Shown here one piece after another: positions 13,752-18,169 of a DNA stretch of 18,169 nucleotides. The notes beneath the pieces are model-generated. The model did no database searches. It was not told where the DNA came from and worked only from the letters and a program-made list of their open reading frames with translations. The first letter of the stretch is position 1. Each line of letters starts with the position of its first letter. The DNA is from Porphyromonadaceae bacterium UBA4702 (GTDB lineage Bacteria > Bacteroidota > Bacteroidia > Bacteroidales > Muribaculaceae). The stretch covers positions 8,583 to 26,751 of the forward strand of contig DHKE01000051.1 of NCBI GenBank assembly GCA_002404675.1. Direction: 5' to 3'. A program made the translations under genes and the position numbers.

Positions 13752-14681
13752 TCAGTTCTTCAGTTTGAGAACCTGTCCGATGATGATTCTGTCAGTCGGC
13801 GACATGCCGTTGAGCCGGCGCAGCGTCGTTGTTGACAGTCCGTATGCACGTGCAATGCTTGCCACTGAATCGCCGCGCTTGACAGTATAAGTGTCGGGAG
13901 TGGAAGCAACCTGATAGCGGCTAGACCTCTCTTCGTTGCTCTTCTTCGGGGAGAAGGAGCGTGCCTGCGTGTAGGTGCTTTTAGTGAACGTATAGTAGTC
14001 AGTGTGCACTGTGTGGTTGTCGAAGTTGATTATTGCGCTGGGGTTGATGGCATAACCCATGTAGCGTGTCTCGAAGTGGAGGTGCGGGCCGGTGCTGCGT
14101 CCTGTGCTGCCTCCCAGGCCGATAGGCTGTCCAGCCTTGACCACCTGTTCCGGCTTGACGAGTATCTTGTTGAGGTGTCCGTAGACGGTCTCGAGCTTGT
14201 TGCCGTGGCGGATTATGATATAGTTGCCGTATCCGCGAGCCTCATAGTTGGTGAGGCGGATTTTGCCGTCGTATGCTGCGTAAATGGTGTCGTTCATGCG
14301 AATGGCGAGGTCAACGCCCTTGTGCATACGACCGAAGCGGGCACGGTAGCCGTAATTGGAAGAGAGACGGCCGCCGGCAACCGGGCGGTGGTAGCCGCGC
14401 ACGTCGAGGACTTCGCGGTCAGGCACCTGTGATTCTTTGAACGGGTTTACCGAGCGGCTGTTCCACCCCTCGGTGTAGATGTCGGGTTCGGGTTCGATGT
14501 CGTCGAGAAGCTGGATGAAGCTGTTGTCACCCATCTTGATATTGTCTTTGCCCGTAGACTGTTTCGCCAACAGTTCACGGTGTGCCTTTGAGTGTGAAGA
14601 TTTTGACTGTTTCCCTTGCGCGAAGCAGCTGAGTCCCATGACGGTCATCAGAGCGGCGCATATCATAGTTTTACTGTTCAT
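13752..14681 (-). CDS. M23 family metallopeptidase with LysM domain (cell-wall hydrolase)
   Basis: A 309-residue exported peptidase predicted to cut peptidoglycan cross-links in the periplasm, in the style of the MepM/NlpD group. A signal peptide (MNSKTMICAALMTVMGL, then SCFA) is followed by a spacer. The M23 domain has zinc ligands H120 and D124 (MHKGVDLA), H169 (VYGHL) and the H200-x-H202 pair (GPHLHFE); a C-terminal LysM (about 265-307, TYTVKRGDSVASIARAYGLS) binds glycan. All catalytic residues are present, so it should be an active enzyme and not an NlpD/EnvC-like degenerate activator. I chose the ATG at 14681 because the signal peptide begins there; an ATG 36 bases further upstream overlaps the end of ndk. 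It is probably co-transcribed with ndk. Confidence 0.9.
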   Translation of the reverse strand: MNSKTMICAALMTVMGLSCFAQGKQSKSSHSKAHRELLAKQSTGKDNIKMGDNSFIQLLDDIEPEPDIYTEGWNSRSVNPFKESQVPDREVLDVRGYHRPVAGGRLSSNYGYRARFGRMHKGVDLAIRMNDTIYAAYDGKIRLTNYEARGYGNYIIIRHGNKLETVYGHLNKILVKPEQVVKAGQPIGLGGSTGRSTGPHLHFETRYMGYAINPSAIINFDNHTVHTDYYTFTKSTYTQARSFSPKKSNEERSSRYQVASTPDTYTVKRGDSVASIARAYGLSTTTLRRLNGMSPTDRIIIGQVLKLKN

Positions 14682-14713
14682 ATTCTGCTTGCTTTTTCTC
14701 TTAATAGTGGCAA

Positions 14714-15175
14714 TCAATATTCTCCGTCGCCGTAGAAGAATTGCATATTTGCCGGAGTCCAGTCAAATATTTCCTCGTCGGTGAAGAATCTTGATATTTC
14801 GAGCTTTGCGTTTTCCACTGTGTCGCTCGCATGTACGATATTGACCTGTCCGCTCATGCAGAAATCGCCGCGCAGGGTGCCGGGGGCTGCATTTCGGCCG
14901 TTTGTGATGCCGGCCATTGTGCGGAATACCTGTACTGCCTCCACTCCTTTCAGGCACATCACAACTACAGGTGTGGCAGTCATCGATGCAACTATTGAGG
15001 GGAAAAACGGCTTGTCTGCATGGTGTGCGTAATGGTCACGCAACATTGCTTCGCTCAGGTTCATCATCTTCAATCCGCTGATAATGAAACCTCTGTCTTC
15101 GACACGAGCGATGATTTTGCCAATCAGGCGTCTTTCCAACGCAGAGGGTTTGAGTATGACCAGTGTTTGCTCCAT
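14714..15175 (-). CDS. ndk: Nucleoside diphosphate kinase
   Basis: A 153-residue enzyme that moves the terminal phosphate from ATP to other nucleoside diphosphates by a phosphohistidine intermediate, keeping NTP and dNTP pools balanced in the cytoplasm. The start MEQTLVILKPSALERRLIGK carries K9, and the active-site histidine is H115 in NIVHASDT. Most Ndk enzymes have HGSD here; the HASD form is, as I recall, usual in Bacteroidota. Length is slightly above the 140-143 residues of Proteobacterial Ndk, as is common in this phylum. A candidate promoter lies 41-72 bases upstream of the start. The M23 peptidase gene follows 32 bases after the stop. Confidence 0.95.
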   Translation of the reverse strand: MEQTLVILKPSALERRLIGKIIARVEDRGFIISGLKMMNLSEAMLRDHYAHHADKPFFPSIVASMTATPVVVMCLKGVEAVQVFRTMAGITNGRNAAPGTLRGDFCMSGQVNIVHASDTVENAKLEISRFFTDEEIFDWTPANMQFFYGDGEY

Positions 15176-15215
15176 CTCGGTTCACTATTTTTAATTGTTC
15201 TCGTTTTTACTGCCT

Positions 15216-15247
15216 CAAATATAGGCGATTATGGCGATTACCGCAAG
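15216..15247 (-). promoter_or_regulatory. ndk: Probable ndk promoter
   Basis: Read leftward, CTTG is followed by 20 bases and then TATATTTG. The -7 box matches TAnnTTTG exactly and the spacing is right for Bacteroidota; the -33 box differs from TTTG at one base. The ndk start is about 40 bases downstream. Confidence 0.6.
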
Positions 15248-15362
15248 AAAATGCCCGATTAAATTTCGCTAATTATGCTTTTTGTACAAGAAACCTCGCT
15301 TGTAAGTTGTTGTCATTTAGTTTGATAGGCTGGAATTGTCGGGTGTTGTTTCAGGAGTTTCA

Positions 15363-15393
15363 ATTTGCACACCGCCTATTTGTGTGTGCAAAT
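15363..15393. repeat. 10-bp inverted repeat upstream of ndk
   Basis: ATTTGCACAC and GTGTGCAAAT are exact reverse complements separated by 11 bases. The position, about 120 bases upstream of the ndk promoter, could be an operator or a weak hairpin; no T tract follows on either strand. Confidence 0.45.
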
Positions 15394-15549
15394 CCGGTGA
15401 ATGCCGAATGGTTAAGCAGAGTTAAGCCGTGAATAATGTGCGCTCTGTCAAATCATTACAAACTCGCACTGTTTGTCGGGTTGTTCGCATGACATGTTCG
15501 CTCGCTCATATTTTACCCTCAAAAATGGGAGTCGTTGATTACAGGAGTA

Positions 15550-15585
15550 CCCCTCGCGTATGCCTGTTGAGCAATGCGCGAGGGG
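15550..15585 (-). terminator. GC-rich hairpin at the 3' end of the tnaA transcript
   Basis: CCCCTCGCG pairs with CGCGAGGGG, with about three further inner pairs (one wobble), 52 bases beyond the tnaA stop. There is no T tract after it in the leftward direction, so it may protect or process the mRNA end and not terminate on its own. Confidence 0.4.
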
Positions 15586-15636
15586 GCTATACAGTGTATT
15601 AATTCAAATACGGATTGTTCGGTTTTGCCGTGGGCA

Positions 15637-17013
15637 TCAATCCAGAGGCTCGAGCTGAACAGTGAAGTGCCGCATCAGTTCTGCCTCCCATGTGATTTTC
15701 ACGCCGCGCTTGATCTCATGGCGGCGGTCATACACGTTCTTGAGAGCAGCTGCGATGACATCCATGTGGTTGTTGGTGTATGTGCGGCGGCAGATGCACA
15801 GGCGCAGGAAGTCGTTTCCGTCGAAACGGTTTTCGCGTGTGACGGGGTCACGGTCTGCGAGCAGATACCCGATTTCGCAACCGCGCACACCGGCTTCCAG
15901 ATAGAGTTCCATTGTCAGGCGCTGTGCAGGGAACTCGTCCTTGGGCACCTGGTCGAGTACCTTGTCAGCGTCGATGAACAGAGCGTGGCCGCCAACGGGC
16001 CGCTGGTAGGGGATGCCGTACTCGTCGAGCTTCTTGGCGAGATACTGGACCTGCTTGATGCGGGTGTCGAGCATGTCAAACTCTGTGTTTTCGTCGAGGC
16101 CGACGGCGAGAGCTGCCATGTCGCGGCCGTTCATGCCTCCGTATGTCAGGAAGCCCTCAAACGGGATTAGGAACAGCTTTGCTCCCTCATATACATCTTC
16201 CCAGCGTGTTGCGATGAAACCTCCCATGTTCACCAGGCCGTCCTTCTTAGAGGACATGGTCATGATGTCGGCAAGGTCGAACATCTGTCGGCAAATCTGT
16301 TTGATGGTAGCATCCTTGAACTCCGGTTCGCGGGTCTTGATGAAGTATGCGTTCTCTGCGAAGCGGGCTGAATCGAACACAACGCGCTTGCCGTACTTGT
16401 TGGCAAGGCGGCGCACACCGCGCAGGTTCTCCATTGAAACAGGCTGTCCGCCGGCAGAGTTGTTGGTAATGGTTATGATGATGAACGGAATTCTTTCCTG
16501 GTCCTTTTCGAGCACATCTTCGAGCTTCTTGAGGTCAACGTTGCCCTTGAACGGCACTTCGAGTTGAGTGTTCTTGGCCTCGTCCACTGTGCAGTCCACT
16601 GCAAAAGCGTGGCGGCTCTCGATATGGCCTTTGGTGGTGTCGAAATGAGAGTTGCCCGGCACGATGTTGCCCGGTTTTACAAGGTGGGAGAACAGTACAT
16701 TTTCGGCGGCACGGCCCTGGTGTGTCGGCAGCACATACTCAAAGCCGGTGATGCGTGTGATGGTGTCCTTCAGCTCATAGAACGAGCGTGCGCCGGCATA
16801 GCTCTCGTCGCCGGTCATCATAGCAGCCCACTGGCGGTCTGACATGGCTCCTGTGCCGGAGTCTGTGAGGCAGTCTATGTATACATGTTCTGATTTCAGC
16901 ATGAACACATTGTTGTGTGCTTCTTTCAGCCATTTCTCGCGTTCCTCGCGAGTGCTCTTATGAATCGGCTCGACCATTTTGATCTTCCACGATTCGGCAA
17001 AAGGTAATTCCAT
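15637..17013 (-). CDS. tnaA: Tryptophanase (tryptophan indole-lyase)
   Basis: A 458-residue PLP enzyme of the tryptophanase / tyrosine phenol-lyase family, which splits tryptophan into indole, pyruvate and ammonia. Family blocks include LTDSGTGAMSDRQW (49-62), PTHQGRAAEN (96-105) and FDSARFAENAYF (213-224); PLP lysine is K257 in SSKKDGLVNMGG. The two enzyme types differ at three sites: tyrosine phenol-lyase has Thr124, Arg381 and Phe448, whereas tryptophanase has Asp, a small aliphatic residue and His. Here the matching residues are D125, I381 and H449, so all three point to tryptophanase. No tnaC-like leader peptide or tnaB permease gene is visible, so catabolite or other control must act through the strong promoter at 17047-17078. 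The gene stands alone. Confidence 0.93.
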   Translation of the reverse strand: MELPFAESWKIKMVEPIHKSTREEREKWLKEAHNNVFMLKSEHVYIDCLTDSGTGAMSDRQWAAMMTGDESYAGARSFYELKDTITRITGFEYVLPTHQGRAAENVLFSHLVKPGNIVPGNSHFDTTKGHIESRHAFAVDCTVDEAKNTQLEVPFKGNVDLKKLEDVLEKDQERIPFIIITITNNSAGGQPVSMENLRGVRRLANKYGKRVVFDSARFAENAYFIKTREPEFKDATIKQICRQMFDLADIMTMSSKKDGLVNMGGFIATRWEDVYEGAKLFLIPFEGFLTYGGMNGRDMAALAVGLDENTEFDMLDTRIKQVQYLAKKLDEYGIPYQRPVGGHALFIDADKVLDQVPKDEFPAQRLTMELYLEAGVRGCEIGYLLADRDPVTRENRFDGNDFLRLCICRRTYTNNHMDVIAAALKNVYDRRHEIKRGVKITWEAELMRHFTVQLEPLD

Positions 17014-17046
17014 GATGTTGCTTTTAGGTTAAAGTTGATTTTGCCA

Positions 17047-17078
17047 CAAAGATAGTCAGATATTGCCGTATGTGCAAA
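17047..17078 (-). promoter_or_regulatory. tnaA: tnaA promoter, textbook Bacteroidota type
   Basis: Read leftward, TTTG (17075-17078), a 20-base spacer, and TATCTTTG (17047-17054). Both boxes match the Bacteroidota consensus exactly with correct spacing. Transcription would begin near 17040, leaving a leader of about 25-30 bases with no room for a regulatory peptide. Confidence 0.78.
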
Positions 17079-17171
17079 TAAATTGCCCTAAATGTTCGTT
17101 TGCTTATATTTTGTACTTAAATATGCGGTATATCCGATTTGATATTAGATATAGTTCCATTAGCGGCTGCA

Positions 17172-18065
17172 TCATTCAGCTGTGCAGTTCTGACGGTCGT
17201 CTAATGATGTCACAGTATAGCCCATTTTGCGGAGTCCCTCTATAAGGCCCTCGTTGCCGGCGAGGTGCAAAGCCCCGACAACGAACAATACGCTCCGGGT
17301 GTCCATCATCCGGGGCATTTTGCTGAGCCAGTTATTGTTGCGGTCGGTGAGCAAACGTTTCCAGAATTCCGGGTCATCGCTTTCCTGCCGGCTGAGGGCA
17401 TAAACGCCCTCAATGTCACGCGCCATATAACGGGAGTTCAATTCCCTCGCATTGTATGCCTCCTTATCCGGGTTGTCAAGAAATTTGACCAAGGCATCCG
17501 CTTGCTCACGTATGCTTGCAGAGCGGTACAATAAAGAGGCTTGCTCTTCTGCTGTCTCAAACCCCATGATTTCCTTGCCGCGTTTTGCACCCTCATCTTG
17601 CAGGTATGAATCAAGCTGCCCCTCATTTCCGGAGAAATCTTCTTTGACCATAGCCATGGCAGCCATTGTCTGTATCGCCATAGGGCATAATCCCTCGAAC
17701 AGCTCCAGTCTCATATTGGTGATGGACTGAAACGAGGCGTTAGCACGCGAATAGACAGAGTCGGGGAGAACCTGGCAGAGTGTCGAGTCTGCGGGAGCAA
17801 GCATATAAGGCATAATCCGGTTTGCCATCTCTATTTGGCTGATGCCTGCCATTTCGATTTCACCAGTGACTGCATCAGTCTCATCCAGCGCCTTATATAT
17901 ATAAGGTATGGAATCGAGTATGCTCAACGGAGCAAGGTGGTGTGTCCCGAACAGGTAGGACGGCTTTTCAAGTCCATTCCCGGAAATGCGGTAGAGTAGT
18001 TGGCTTTGGGCTGCGGCAAAGCCTAAAGCGATGCATGCGCAGATAATTAATAATCGGTGTCTCAT
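17172..18065 (-). CDS. TraB/GumN family protein, exported
   Basis: A 297-residue protein with a signal peptide (MRHRLLIICACIALGFAAAQ). The two hallmark motifs of the TraB/GumN (TIKI-like) family are present: LFGTHH at 38-43 near the N-terminus and FVVGALHLAGNEG at about 261-273 near the C-terminus, the histidines being proposed metal ligands. Animal TIKI relatives are metalloproteases, and some bacterial members are described as erythromycin-esterase-like or virulence-associated; the role here is not known. It should act in the periplasm or at the outer membrane. It lies 158 bases upstream of the tnaA start, and tnaA has its own promoter, so the two are probably separate units. Confidence 0.85.
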   Translation of the reverse strand: MRHRLLIICACIALGFAAAQSQLLYRISGNGLEKPSYLFGTHHLAPLSILDSIPYIYKALDETDAVTGEIEMAGISQIEMANRIMPYMLAPADSTLCQVLPDSVYSRANASFQSITNMRLELFEGLCPMAIQTMAAMAMVKEDFSGNEGQLDSYLQDEGAKRGKEIMGFETAEEQASLLYRSASIREQADALVKFLDNPDKEAYNARELNSRYMARDIEGVYALSRQESDDPEFWKRLLTDRNNNWLSKMPRMMDTRSVLFVVGALHLAGNEGLIEGLRKMGYTVTSLDDRQNCTAE

Positions 18066-18106
18066 GGTTGCGTATATTTTCTCGACTGCAAAGATGCGAA
18101 ATATTT

Positions 18107-18160
18107 CCGAGTTTCAGAATTTTCATGCCCCAAAGTTGGTTTCAGCTCGCTGAAACTCGG
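18107..18160. repeat. Overlapping alternative inverted repeats
   Basis: CCGAGTTTCAG (18107-18117) is the exact reverse complement of CTGAAACTCGG (18150-18160). The right arm can instead pair locally with GTTTCAG at 18139-18145 around the tetraloop CTCG. The two hairpins exclude each other. The element lies 42 bases upstream of the TraB/GumN start. Confidence 0.6.
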
Positions 18161-18169
18161 GCCAAATCA

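Larger units (their letters stand above)
15176..15636. other. Intergenic region between tnaA and ndk, 461 bp
   Basis: Both neighbours are transcribed leftward. The region holds the ndk promoter (15216-15247), a 10-bp inverted repeat (15363-15393) and a GC-rich hairpin near the tnaA 3' end (15550-15585). Short frames across it, including one of 89 codons, show no recognisable family and lack a plausible start, so I call no gene. Confidence 0.6.

Noticed and set aside
15163..15432. 89-codon rightward frame upstream of ndk
   Set aside because: It overlaps the ndk start and its promoter on the other strand and has no recognisable features.
15637..17013. Tyrosine phenol-lyase as an alternative for the PLP lyase
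   Set aside because: The three diagnostic residues (D125, I381, H449) all agree with tryptophanase.

Overview
The window looks like chromosomal DNA of a member of the Bacteroidales; a gut Muribaculaceae-like organism is my best inference. Direct support is the end of rpmG followed by a DUF4295 small protein (a Bacteroidota arrangement), promoters of the TTTG / TAnnTTTG type, and close matches to Bacteroidota versions of Ndk, the LysM-M23 peptidase, the DUF3108 protein and tryptophanase.

Layout. Positions 1-252 are the end of a ribosomal-protein operon (rpmG end, DUF4295 gene, strong terminator). Positions 283-1448 are a complete IS982-family insertion sequence. Positions 1449-3775 are a decayed defence-island fragment: the first codons of a UvrD/PcrA-type helicase, an intact DUF262/DUF1524 (GmrSD-like) nuclease gene, a frameshifted and truncated start of a type I restriction hsdR, and then a solitary copy of one IS982 end in inverted orientation. 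This region therefore has the outline of a composite transposon whose second IS has been lost. Positions 3861-6772 hold a leftward operon of ordinary cell functions: acyltransferase, membrane metallophosphoesterase and folK.

Positions 7081-12778 hold a rightward five-gene accessory cluster, called A-E here. A is a tail-anchored membrane protein. B is an N-terminally anchored protein with a beta-rich C-terminus. C is unrecognised. D carries a PD-(D/E)XK nuclease signature. E is a large protein with 12 WG-type repeats behind two unnamed domains. B to E are tightly spaced and form an operon; A has its own likely promoter. This cluster is the best candidate for an undescribed system, perhaps a membrane-associated nuclease system, but its function is inference.

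Positions 12902-18065 return to ordinary genes: a DUF3108 periplasmic protein, a LysM/M23 peptidase, nucleoside diphosphate kinase, tryptophanase with a textbook Bacteroidota promoter, and a TraB/GumN-family protein. I saw no tRNA, rRNA or CRISPR array.
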